In this document: one piece after another, positions 12,401 to 24,400 of the stretch
Layout: the number at the start of each line of letters is the position of its first letter
How positions within the stretch are numbered: position 1 is the first letter of the stretch
Source of the DNA: Watersipora subatra
Lineage: Eukaryota > Bryozoa > Gymnolaemata > Cheilostomatida > Watersiporidae
DNA: 64,000 nt
Assembly: GCF_963576615.1 (NCBI RefSeq)
Contig: NC_088708.1
Span: forward strand, 558,001 to 622,000
Reading direction: 5' to 3'
Notes under the pieces: model-generated
Databases searched by the model: none
What the model was told of the DNA's origin: nothing
The model's input: the letters and a program-made list of their open reading frames with translations, nothing else
Made by a program: the position numbers and the translations under genes

Positions 12401-15400
12401 TTTGAGCGTTTTACCCACGATCAATTTTGCCGATTTTTCTTGAAGTTTATGCAAAGATTACCTCACTTTTAACTATGAGGTCAACAGAACACTATTTTCT
12501 CATGAAAACCTCAATAAATAATATTCACAAACAAACTTTACCTTGCTTCCGAAGGGCGATCGCTAAAGGATGTTTGGTATAAATCAAATTTCACCAAACC
12601 TTTAGAAAAGTCGTTGACAAAAATATTTTGCCGATGTTGGTAATAACGACGCTTATGAATTACGAAAAGTTGAGGTGTACCTCTATGGCTTGGAATAAAG
12701 TGATTTTCTAAAGCGATAACAACCGTTTCGGTAGCCGTTGGGAAAAAAGCAGTTTGAATTAACAGTGTTAAGTTCGAGTTATCTATAGCAATTTATCATT
12801 ACACGGGAACGGACCAAAGAAACCGTTCGAATTAACCATGTGTTCGAGCTATCCGAGGGCTAGTTATCCATGTTTGACTGTACTTGGTAACTGACCCTAA
12901 AGGCATTTAAACAGAAGTGGCGTTCAAATTGAGGTTATGCAGTATATTCTATAATTCTACGCTTGACCCTCAATATTTGAATGACTACGTCAATTTTAAA
13001 TGAATGACTGAGTGTGAATCAAAAAATTAATTTCAATATTTACATTCCTTGAAACCAAAAAGCTATTAGTATTATCGCTATTAGTATTATTGCTATTAGT
13101 ATTATTGCTATTAGTATTATCGCTATTAGTATTATCGCTATTAGTATTATCGCTATTAGTATTATCGCTATTGCTTTGTTACTTTTCAATCTTGTTAATA
13201 GCCGCAAATCTGGCTTCATGTCAGGAGATAATTTAGTAATTATTTGTGCTTGTGTAGGATTGTGAGGCAGCTTGTCCTGCCCACAAAAATGTGGTGCCAG
13301 TGAAGGAGCCTTGGCAGATACTGTCTATCGAGGGAATGGTCTTCATAGCGACTCTAATCTTTGCTGTCTTTGCCGTTTTCTTTGGAACCTGTCAGATCTG
13401 GTTCCATGTCTACAAGAATGATGCACTTGGTCTCCGTCACACCATTGTAAGGGTTTGATTATCTTTTTTATTATCTAGGTGAATTCTAATGTTGTGATAG
13501 GCAGTACTAATAATATTGTTATATGCAGTACTAATAATGTTGGTATATGTAGTACTAGTAATATCGTTATATGTAGTACTAGTAATATCGTTATATGTAG
13601 TACTAGTAATATCGTTATATGTAGTACTAGTAATATCGTTATATGTAGTACTAGTAATATCGTTATATGTAGTACTAGTAATATCGTTATATGTAGTACT
13701 AGTAATATCGTTATATGTAGTACTAGTAATATCGTTATATGTAGTACTAGTAATATCGTTATATGTAGTACTAGTAATATCGTTATATGTAGTACTAGTA
13801 ATATCGTTATATGTAGTACTAGTAATATCGTTATATGTAGTACTAGTAATATCGTTATATGTAGTACTAGTAATATCGTTATATGTAGTACTAGTAATAT
13901 CGTTATATGTAGTACTAGTAATATCGTTATATGTAGTACTAGTAATATCGTTATATGTAGTACTAGTAATATCGTTATATGTAGTACTAGTAATATCGTT
14001 ATATGTAGTACTAGTAATATCGTTATATGTAGTACTAGTAATATCGTTATATGTAGTACTAATAATATCGTTATATGTAGTACTATCAGTATTGTGTTCT
14101 CATCATCGTTTTTAGTCTGATAAAGAAGCCAATACTAATTCACGAGACAATGAAGGTTCAGGCAATGCGTTAGAGCGCGCTGGCCTTTGGTGGGAACATC
14201 TGCTCCAATCCGCTTTCTCAAGGTTAGTAAAACCTTTATAAAGTAATAACTTAGTCCAGTGCGCCCTTAGTCCTGGCAAACCCTTTCTAGCTTATTGATT
14301 TAAACAGTTTTAATCCTATATACACATTTTGGAACAGTTAGTGGACTCATTGGGGCACAGTTAGTGGACTCATTGTGAAACAGGTAGTGGACTCATTGTG
14401 GAACAGTTTGTGGACTCATTGGGGCACAGTTAGTTGACTGATTGTGGAACAGTTAGTAGACTCATTGTGGAACAGTTCATGGGTTCATTGTGGAACAGTT
14501 CATGGGCTCATTGTGGAACAGTTCGTGGGCTCATTGTGGAACAGTTCGTGGGCTCATTGTGGAACAGTTCGTGGGCTCATTGTGAAACAGTGGACTCATT
14601 ATGGAACAGTTTGTGGAATCATTGGGGCACAGTTTGTGGAATCATTGGGGCACAGTTAGTGGACTCATTGTGGAACAGTTCGTGGGCTTATTGTGGAACA
14701 GTTAGTGGACTCATTGTGGAACAGTTAGTGGACTCATTGTGGAACAGTTCGTGGGTTCATTGTGGAACAGTTAGTGGACTCATTGTGGAACAGTTTTGAG
14801 GACTCATTATGGAACTGTTCGACCCATTGTGGAGCAGTGGGTGGTATAAATTGCTGGCTGGTAGATTCAGTTGTAATTTAACTAACGATATATTTTAATA
14901 GCTGACATTGATTAATGCTTTTCCTCGTGTTTTTGTTACAATGGTGTATTATCGGCAGGGAGGAACTTATTTTTGATTGCATGCAGATGTGACTAGCGTA
15001 AATCATTTTACAGATGGGGCCGTATTGCTGCTAAATATCCATACATCATAATAGGAGTATCTCTTGTGATATGTTTCGCTTTCTCCTTTGGTATCTACTT
15101 TGCTACCGTGACAACTGACCCAGTCGAGCTCTGGTCCTCTCCAACCAGTCAAACTCGCCAGAACAAGAACTATTTTGACAAGACTTTTTCGTAAGTATCG
15201 CTACATAGTCAAGTTTGGGAGGTACTGATACAATATCTGCAAAGGAAAACGAGTTACATAGTCAAGTTTGGGAGGTACTGATACAATATCTGCAAAGGGA
15301 ACGATTAAGTCTAGCTTAATAGCGTTTGAAAAGTGGCCCCCTTTAGTATCTATTGCGTGATAACTCCGCATCAACCCTAGTAAGTCATTATTGCTTCTGC

Positions 15401-18400
15401 AGCTTTTAATGGCTGGCAGATGATTAGCGAAGAGACCTTTTGTAAAATTATTATAAATGTTGGCTGTAGCCAGTGCTGTTCATGCTTTAATGTGCCTTGC
15501 ACAGCATTCCAACTTGTTTATAAACAGCCCAGCAACATAATTCACCTTTCAGGGACCACATCATAAAATAATAGTTTTTGAGCCAAATTTGTTGTTGTCA
15601 AAGGATTTTTGCAAAGCATAGCCAATTACAAAATGCTAATGCGTCTAATACAACCATATGTTCATCTAATACAACCATATGTTCATCTAATACAATTGTA
15701 CGTTCATCTAATACAACTGTATGTTCCTCTAATACAACTGTATGTTCATCTAATACAACTGTATGTTCATCTAATGCAACTGTATGTTCATCTAATACAA
15801 TTGTATGTTCATCTAATACAATTGTATGTTCATCTAATACAACTGTATGTTCATCTAATACAATCGTATGTTCATCTATTACAACTGTATGTTCATCTAA
15901 TACAACTGTATGTTCATCTAATACAATTGTTCTGCGTCATGTCACTTTACCATATATTTGCAAATGTTTGACCCAGAAAAAATTAATTCTGCTGCATCTT
16001 TTATATGCCAGACACAAATTTGTAAAAGCACTCTTTTCAAAGTCAAACTTTAAACTATGATATTATCATGTTAACAAACCAAAGAATGTAATCTAGCAGT
16101 ATCAAATTACTGGTGTAATCTAGCGTGTAATCTAGCAGTATCAAATTACTGGTGTAATCTAGCATGTAATCTAGCAGTATCAAATTACTGGTGTAATCTA
16201 GCATGTAATCTAGCAGTATCAAATTACTGGTGTAATCTAGCATGTAATCTAGCATGTAATCTAGCATGTAATCTAGCAATATCAAATTACTGGTGTAATC
16301 TAGCGGTATCAATTTACTGGAGAATTCGGACTGTTCGACACTCACCGAGGTGGCTTTTCAAGGGAATCGTTTTAAGGGAAAGAATCATGACCTGCAGGTT
16401 AATTTTTAACAAATCTGATCATAAACTTGTTCTTTTATTTGATAATATCATGTCTCCCTCGTTAATCATAGTTCATCTTTTTTGTTTTAGACCCTTCTAT
16501 CGAACTGAGCAACTTATTATAACCTTTGATAAGAAAATGTGGAAGGATTTCTCTCACCAGGACCCATACCCTGCAACTACTTTCTCGAACATCAGTGGTG
16601 CATTTAACAAAAAACTACTTGCTGAGGTCTCTATTCACTTTCGGTCATTCAGTATGTTGTTGATGAAAATCTATGTTCAAGTGAGTCTGATGTTGTTATG
16701 TGTTTATCACTATTTCTCTCTCTTGCAGCTCGTCAGCCTCCAGAATGACATCTCTGAGTTAGTTGCTCCTTACAAGGATAATGAAACAGTCAGTCTCTCG
16801 GATATCTGCTTTATGCCTCTCTACCCGGACAACACATACTGCACAATCAACAGTGCTGTCCAGTACTTTCAGGTACGGCCTCGCTATTTTCATCAGTTGC
16901 GCTGTTGCCATACTAAGCTGTGCATATCCCAACATGCACATATCCCAACATGCACATATCCCAACATGCACATATCCCAACATGCACATATCCCAACATG
17001 CACATATCCCAACATGCACATATCCCAACATACACATATCCTAGCATGCACATATCTCAACAAGCAAATATCTCAACAAGCACATATCTCAACAAGCGCA
17101 TATCCCAACAAGCGCATATCCCAACCAGCGCATATCCCAACAAGCGCATATCCCAACAAGCGCATATCCCAACATGAACATATCCTAACATGCACATATC
17201 CCAACATGCATATATCCCAACATGCACATATCTCAACAAGCACATATCCCAACAAGCACATATCCTAACATGCACATATCCCAACATGAACCTATCCCTA
17301 CATGCACATATCCCAACATGAACATATCCCAACATGAACATATCCCAACATGAACATATCCCAACATGAACATATCCCAACAGGACCTTTCATGGTCGTA
17401 AGCCTACACAAGGTAATGTCATGCACTGCAGAGTACATATACATGCTTAATGATAATATACCCACAGGCAGGGTTGGCGCACCCTATGTAAACATCTTGT
17501 CTAACTCAGGGCTAACTCCCAGGTTCCTCTCTCATCTGTCACTCCCAGGTCCCTCTCTCATCTGTCACTCTCAGGTCTCTCTCTCATCTGTCACTATCAG
17601 GTCTCTCTCCTCATCTGTCACTCTCAGGTCTCTCTCTCTCATCTGTCACTATCAGGTCTCTCTCCCTCATCTGTCACTCTCAGGTCTCTCTCTCTCTCAT
17701 CTGTCACTCTCAGGTCTCTCCCTCATCTGTCACTCTCAGGTCTCTCTCCCTCGTCTGTCACTCTCAGGTCTTTCTCTCTCGTCTGTCACTCTCAGGTCTC
17801 TCTCCCTCATCTGTCACTCTCAGGTCTCTCTCTCATCTGTCACTATCAGGTCTCTCTCCCTCATCTGTCACTCTCAGGTCTCTCTCTCTCATCTGTCACT
17901 CTCAGGTCTCTCACTCATCTGTCACTCTCAGGTCTCTCTCTCTCATCTGTCACTCCCAGGTCCCTCTCTCATCTGTCACTATCAGGTCTCTCTCCTCATC
18001 TGTCACTCTCAGGTCTCTCTCTCTCATCTGTCACTATCAGGTCTCTCTCCCTCATCTGTCACTCTCAGGTCTCTCTCTCTCATCTGTCACACTCAGGTCT
18101 TTCTCTCTCATCTGTCACTCTCAGGTCTCTCTCTCATCTGTCACTCTCAGGTCCCTCTCTCATCTGTCACTCTCAGGTCTCTCTCCCTCATCTGTCACTC
18201 TCAGGTCTCTCTCCCTCGTCTGTCACTCTCAGGTCTCTCTCTCATCTGTCACTCTCAGGTCTCTCTCTCATCTGTCACTCTCAGGTCTCTCTCTCATCTG
18301 TTACTCTCAGGTCTCTCTCCCTCATCTGTCACTCTCAGGTCTCTCTCCCTCGTCTGTCACTCTCAGGTCTTTCTCTCTCGTCTGTCACTCTCATGTCTCT

Positions 18401-21400
18401 CTCCCTCATCTGTCACTCTCAGGTCTCTCTCTCATCTGTCACTATCAGGTCTCTCTCCCTCATCTGTCACTCTCAGGTCTCTCTCTCTCATCTGTCACTC
18501 TCAGGTCTCTCACTCATCTGTCACTCTCAGGTCTCTCTCTCATCTGTCACTCTCAGGTCCCTCTCTCATCTGTCACTCTCAGGTCTCTCTCCCTCATCTG
18601 TCACTCTCAGGTCTCTCTCCCTCGTCTGTCACTCTCAGGTCTCTCTCTCATCTGTCACTCTCAGGTCTCTCTCTCATCTGTCACTCTCAGGTCTCTCTCT
18701 CATCTGTTACTCTCAGGTCTCTCTCCCTCATCTGTCACTCTCAGGTCTCTCTCCCTCGTCTGTCACTCTCAGGTCTTTCTCTCTCGTCTGTCACTCTCAT
18801 GTCTCTCTCCCTCATCTGTCACTCTCAGGTCTCTCTCTCATCTGTCACTATCAGGTCTCTCTCCCTCATCTGTCACTCTCAGGTCTCTCTCTCTCTCATC
18901 TGTCACTCTCAGGTCTCTCACTCATCTGTCACTCTCAGGTCTCTCTCTCATCTGTCACTCTCAGGTCCCTCTCTCATCTGTCACTCTCAGGTCTCTCTCC
19001 CTCATCTGTCACTCTCAGGTCTTTCTCCCTCGTCTGTCACTCTCAGGTCTCTCTCTCATCTGTCACTCTCAGGTCTCTCTCTCATCTGTCACTCTCAGGT
19101 CTCTCTCTCATCTGTTACTCTCAGGTCTCTCTCCCTCATCTGTCACTCTCAGGTCTCTCTCCCTCGTCTGTCACTCTCAGGTCTTTCTCTCTCGTCTGTC
19201 ACTCTCAGGTCTCTCTCCCTCATCTGTCACTCTCAGGTCTCTCTCTCATCTGTCACTCTCAGGTCTCACATATCCTCCTTCACAACATTCATAAACCTTA
19301 TCTTGGGTCTTCTCCACCTCTTTACTCCTGGCAATGTCCCACGCCCATTTTCCTACATACTCATAATCCCTTGTCAACATGTGTCCATACCACCTTCCAT
19401 ACCACCCTCGCCTCCACTCTCTCAATATCTTCCCAATCCTTTTAAGACCTGCACTTACCCTGATGTACTCATGTCTGATCTCATCCATTCTAGTCACTCC
19501 TTGTTTTTTATGTAAGCTTATGGATATTATGTTGGATATTATATCTATTGTCACTGTGTTTTATTATTATATCGATTGTCACTGTGTTTTATTATGTGTA
19601 TTGTTACCATGTTTTAATTGCAGAATAACGCATCTGCTTTGGATGACATCGCTTATGACCCAACAGGCTTCGAAGTGGCTGCAGATTACATTGACCATAT
19701 GAAATCCTGTACAGGGTGCGTTGTCTGTCTGTCTATGTCTTTGTATAAGTATGGCAGCAGTGAGCTATTAACAGGGGTCAGTAAAGGTTCAGTGCTATTT
19801 CTTTTTGTGTTCAAATTGTAACCAATGTACGGTTATTGGTATGTTTGAGGGTCAGGGCGCCGTGTAAGGCTTATTCCTTCTTGGTTAAATTTAGAGTTAC
19901 CTTTACAGAGACCCAAGTCAGACGGTAGATGCAACAGCTTTGAAAAAGAACTGTCTCGCTCAGTATGGTGCTCCCGTCTCTCCTTGGGTCGTCCTCGGCG
20001 ACTATCCAGGTTTGTAAAGTTTCTCCCTCACTCGGCTAGTGTCTCATAGTTTAATCTTAGCTTAGAGCACAGTTCAGCACGGTACGTACGTTCAACAAAT
20101 ATTTGTCATATCTGTCATACCTGTCATACCTGGCAGGTGACGACTACATGCTGGCCAATGCGCATGTCATCACCTTCACAGTCAACAACTACCATGACGC
20201 GGATGACCCAAAGCTTGCCAAGGCTAAGGCTTGGGAAAAGACATACTTGGAGTTCGTAGAGAACTACGTAAAGACAAAAGCCCCTGCGAAGGGAATGAAA
20301 ATAGCATACAGCGCAGAGGTTGGTTATACATACGAGTCCGTTTAGACCAGTGCATTCAGTTTGTATTTGTTGAGGAAATCTTATGACCGGCCATTAAAAT
20401 ATACTGTTCTTTGTGAGAGCATGAGACGAGCAGAAATTAAAGCACTTGCTCATCTGTTCTTCATGCGCTTTCAGCGATCCATTGAAGATGAGCTGGCGAG
20501 AGCCAGCCAATCAGATATTGCCACAATTGCCATCAGCTACCTGCTCATGTTCGCTTATATCGCCCTTGCCCTTGGTGATTGGGTGCCTTTTGACTGCCCA
20601 CAAGTGATGGTGAGTTGCCACTCTACTCATGCAAAAGGACACAATAATAACACTAATAATAACACCAATAATAATACTAATAATAACACCAATAATAATA
20701 CTAATAGTTGCCTGAGTCATCGAGGTAAAATCAGCCACACATTTCCATAGCCACTACTGGAGCACACGCGCCGCAGCCGTCAGATATATACTTTACAAAT
20801 TCACGCTTTTCCAAATGACGTATCTGATAAGTGTAAAGACTAGACAGTCTCCTTACACTTGTTATCATATAAAGTTTGATAAATCTATTCATTGACAGTT
20901 CTGGCAGTTCAAGAAATGTTGCATTATTATTTAATATATGAAGAAAAATGAATTGCATAAATAATTCAAGAAAATCCTAAGCTGTTGAATGTATAACTAC
21001 TACAAGTATAACATGAGAGTGTTTTTTTATTTATTTGTCTAACTGGTACGAGATTTTTATGAACTTAACCACACATGTTTTACTATATTTATATACATAT
21101 ATTTACATCTATATTTATAGATTTACTATATTTATATACATGTATTTACATCTATATTTATAGATTTACTATATTTATAGATTTACTATATTTATATATG
21201 TTACTATATTTACATCTATTTACATCTATTTATATATTTACATTTATTAAAATGCAAAACCTAGCCTTGCTTCACCTCTTCTTCACCCCTATCTTCAATT
21301 ATAAAATTAAACTAGATTAAGTTATTTATTTGCTTTCTCCGATTTCTGAGATAGCCATATGGCGCTATCGAATAGCAATACGAGGCAGTGTTACTTAGGA

Positions 21401-24400
21401 GCTACCCGGGAAGGTTCTAGAATTGCATGTACTTATAAAGATATCGCACGCTATATTTAGTTGTCCTGCATTCTTAATTGACGGTAACAGATGTTAATTG
21501 TGATGCTAATTTATAGACCCGCATACTGTTTATAGTAATAGGTTTTTGTCTAGTTAGCTTTTGGTCCTTGCGCTTACTGCATAGCAATTGTATTTTCTAC
21601 TTGGAAGGGTCAGAAGTGTGTACTAAGAGTTAGCTAGTGATAGTGAGAATATATAATAGAGAAGATATAAATTTGGTAAGAAATTTATTAAAATTTGGCT
21701 AAGCATAAAAATGACTAAAAGTTTCATATTACACAAAAGGAGTGTAACCATAGAGTTATCTCCCCCTAGAGTGATAACTACACGAGCGTTTCCGGTGCCA
21801 ACAAGGAGCGTTTAGGCCACGCCTCTTTTTTGTGCTAGGCAGTCGTAGTGATTGACTAGATCAATAACATCAGCCATGAGAAGGGTTAAACAAGGATCAT
21901 GAATTCCAGTTGAGATAGTAATTAATGCTCATATTAAAGAAATGATGATTATAGTTTATTACTCTAATATATGCTTATTATTTAAAGCAATTCAATACCT
22001 ACCAGGGATCGCTAAACATATTATGGAAATGTTTACTTTTTCTTTTCCATAAACATAAATATTTCCATAATTTTAGGGAAATGGATATGGAAATTTTATT
22101 TTACAAGTATGGAAATGGTATGAAAATGGAAATAATATGGAAATGAATTATGGAAATGCTATGGAAATGGAAATAATATGGAAATGAATTATGGAAATGG
22201 AATTAATATGGAAATGAATTATGGAAATGGAAATAATATGGAAATGGAAATAATATGGAAATGAAGTAGTGAAATGGAATTAATATGGAAATGAATTATG
22301 GAAATGGAAATAATATGGAAATGGAAATAATATGGAAATGAATTATGGAAATTGAATTAATATGGAAATGAATTATGGAAATGGAAATAATATGGAAATG
22401 GAAATAATATGGAAATGAATTATGGAAATGGAATTAATATGGAAACAAATTATGGAAATGAAAATAACATGGAAATGGAAATAATATGGAAATGAATTAT
22501 GGAAATGGAATTAATATGGAAATGAATTATGGAACTTTTATGAAAATGGAAATAATATGGAAATGAATTATGGAAATGGAAATAATATAGAAATGGAAAT
22601 AATATGAAAATGAATTATGGAAATGGAATTAATATGGAAATGAATTATGGAAATGGAAATAATATGGAAATGGAAATAATATGGAAATGAGTTATGAAAA
22701 TGGAATTAATATGGAAATGAATTATGGAAATGGAAATAATATGGAAATGGAAATAATATGAAAATGGAAATAATATGGAAATGGAAATAATATGAAAATG
22801 AATTATGAAAATGGAAATTGTGACATACACGTAATCCCTGATACCTGCATGACTTGCCAAGGCACTGAATAGATAGTGAGTGAAAGTGAAGGTAATGCAA
22901 GCAGTTACTCATAGATAACATACATAGTCATACTGGGGTTGTATTACATTGGTGTGATGGGAAGCTAATCAACTGCCATCAACTATGAGCTGTACTACCC
23001 GGTGTTGCCCGAGTAATAAAAAAGTATTTGGACAGAAAATTTAATTTTATATAACATTTACTATTCTAACTTTTAAACTTCATATCATAAGAAAATATTT
23101 TTAAGCAATTTAAATGAATTAAGAGAAAAAAGAAAACAACTCTAAAGGTTTGCAAGCTTTTTCAAACAACTACAACTTTTAAATTTCATATCATGAAAGA
23201 AGTGTTTTGTTGAAATAAATTAGGAAAAAAATTAAAACTAAATGTGTTTAAATGTAAAATAATTAGCAAGTAATGGCTAAATATAATCTGTTTAGCTATG
23301 ATTACAATGAAAAATTATTTAATAAATAAGGTAATAAAAAAGTATATTTTATTTTTATATAATTATAGTTAGTAGAATTAAGTATAATTTATTTTTATTT
23401 AATATATAACAACATTTGCCACTTTAACTTTCAAACAACATATTATGAAAAGTGTTTTGTGTAATTGAAATAAATGAAGAGAAGAGAGAAAATAAAAACA
23501 ACTGTAAATGTTTTCAAGCTTATTCAAACAACTACCACTTTTAAATTTAATATCATGAAAGAAGTTTTTTGTTGAAATGAATTAGGAAGAAAAATGAAAC
23601 TGCAAATGTGTTTAAATGTAAATTAATTAGCAAGTAATGCTAATTATAATCTGTTTAGCTATGATTACAATAAAAAATTATTGTAATCATAGCTAATTTT
23701 TATTACTTTATTTAATAAATAAAGTAATAAAAAGTCTATTTTATTTTTAAATAATTATAATTTAGTATAATTAAGTATAATTTATTTTTATCTAACATAT
23801 AACAACATTTGCCACTCTAACTTTCAAACTTTTTGCTTGCTTACATCAAGCAAAGATGTCCACTAACTAGTGGACATCTTTGCTTCAAGCTAGTCTATGT
23901 ATTTGATTGATATGTATTGAAATCTAAGATTACATGCAAGGGCTGTTTGTGAACTGAGGTGACAATGAATCACTCTATCACCATACAATGTCAATACTTT
24001 CAGTTGATGGCAGTCGATTAGCTTCCCATCACACCAATGTAATACAACCCCAGTATGACTATCTATCTTATCTATGAATAACCAATGATATACAGCCCCT
24101 CATGTTTGGGGGCTGTATATCATTGGAGTAACTGATTGCATTAACTCACTTACTTAACACCATCTATTCAGTGCCTTTTCGATGCATGTAGGTATTGAAT
24201 TGCTTTAAATAATAAGCATATATTAGAGTAATAAACTATAATCATCATTTCTTTAATATGAGCAATAATTACTCTTTTAACTGGAAATTCATGATCATTC
24301 TCATGGCTGACGTTATTGTTCTGTCGGTCACTACGATTGACTAGCACAAAAAAGGGGCGGGGCCTAAACGCTCCTTGTTGGCACCGGAAACGCTCGTGTT

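Larger units (their letters stand above)
3467..13446 (+). other. NPC1: NPC1 exons 1-6: signal peptide, N-terminal sterol-binding domain, first TM helix
   Basis: Exons: 3467-3502, 6904-7069, 7960-8126, 9059-9208, 11558-11788, 13258-13446 (residues 1-313). Exon 1 plus the start of exon 2 encode a hydrophobic leader that ends near residue 22, followed by the first domain cysteines. The motif NCLYEGPP carries N38, which matches human N41, and CCSDHQ carries Q80, which matches human Q79; both human residues contact the sterol hydroxyl. The domain ends in a dense cysteine cluster (STCSCQ, then DCEAAC across the exon 5/6 junction). Exon 6 then encodes a hydrophobic helix at about residues 277-295. 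Exon 5 starts with AIGILCG after a TTTTGTAG acceptor, matching the ALGLLCG of vertebrates. Confidence 0.93.
14116..20318 (+). other. NPC1: NPC1 exons 7-13: linker, second TM helix and middle luminal domain
   Basis: Exons: 14116-14222, 15014-15190, 16491-16626, 16729-16872, 19624-19715, 19909-20009, 20137-20318 (residues 314-626). Exon 8 encodes a membrane helix followed by [11 protein letters not shown], a strongly conserved start of the middle luminal domain. Exon 9 has FYRTEQLII and a PYPATTF loop that corresponds to NPC2-binding loop 1. Exon 11 has GFEVAADY, corresponding to loop 2. Exon 12 ends in [10 protein letters not shown] and exon 13 contains VITFTVNNY. Intron 9 is only 102 bases and stop-free in frame; the alignment without gaps supports its removal. 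Introns 10-13 follow at 16873, 19716, 20010 and 20319. Confidence 0.92.

Noticed and set aside
17350-19515. 721-codon open frame on the plus strand
   Set aside because: It is the translation of the 26-30-bp minisatellite in NPC1 intron 10; the product is only a repeated Ser/Leu/His pattern and several frames are open at once.
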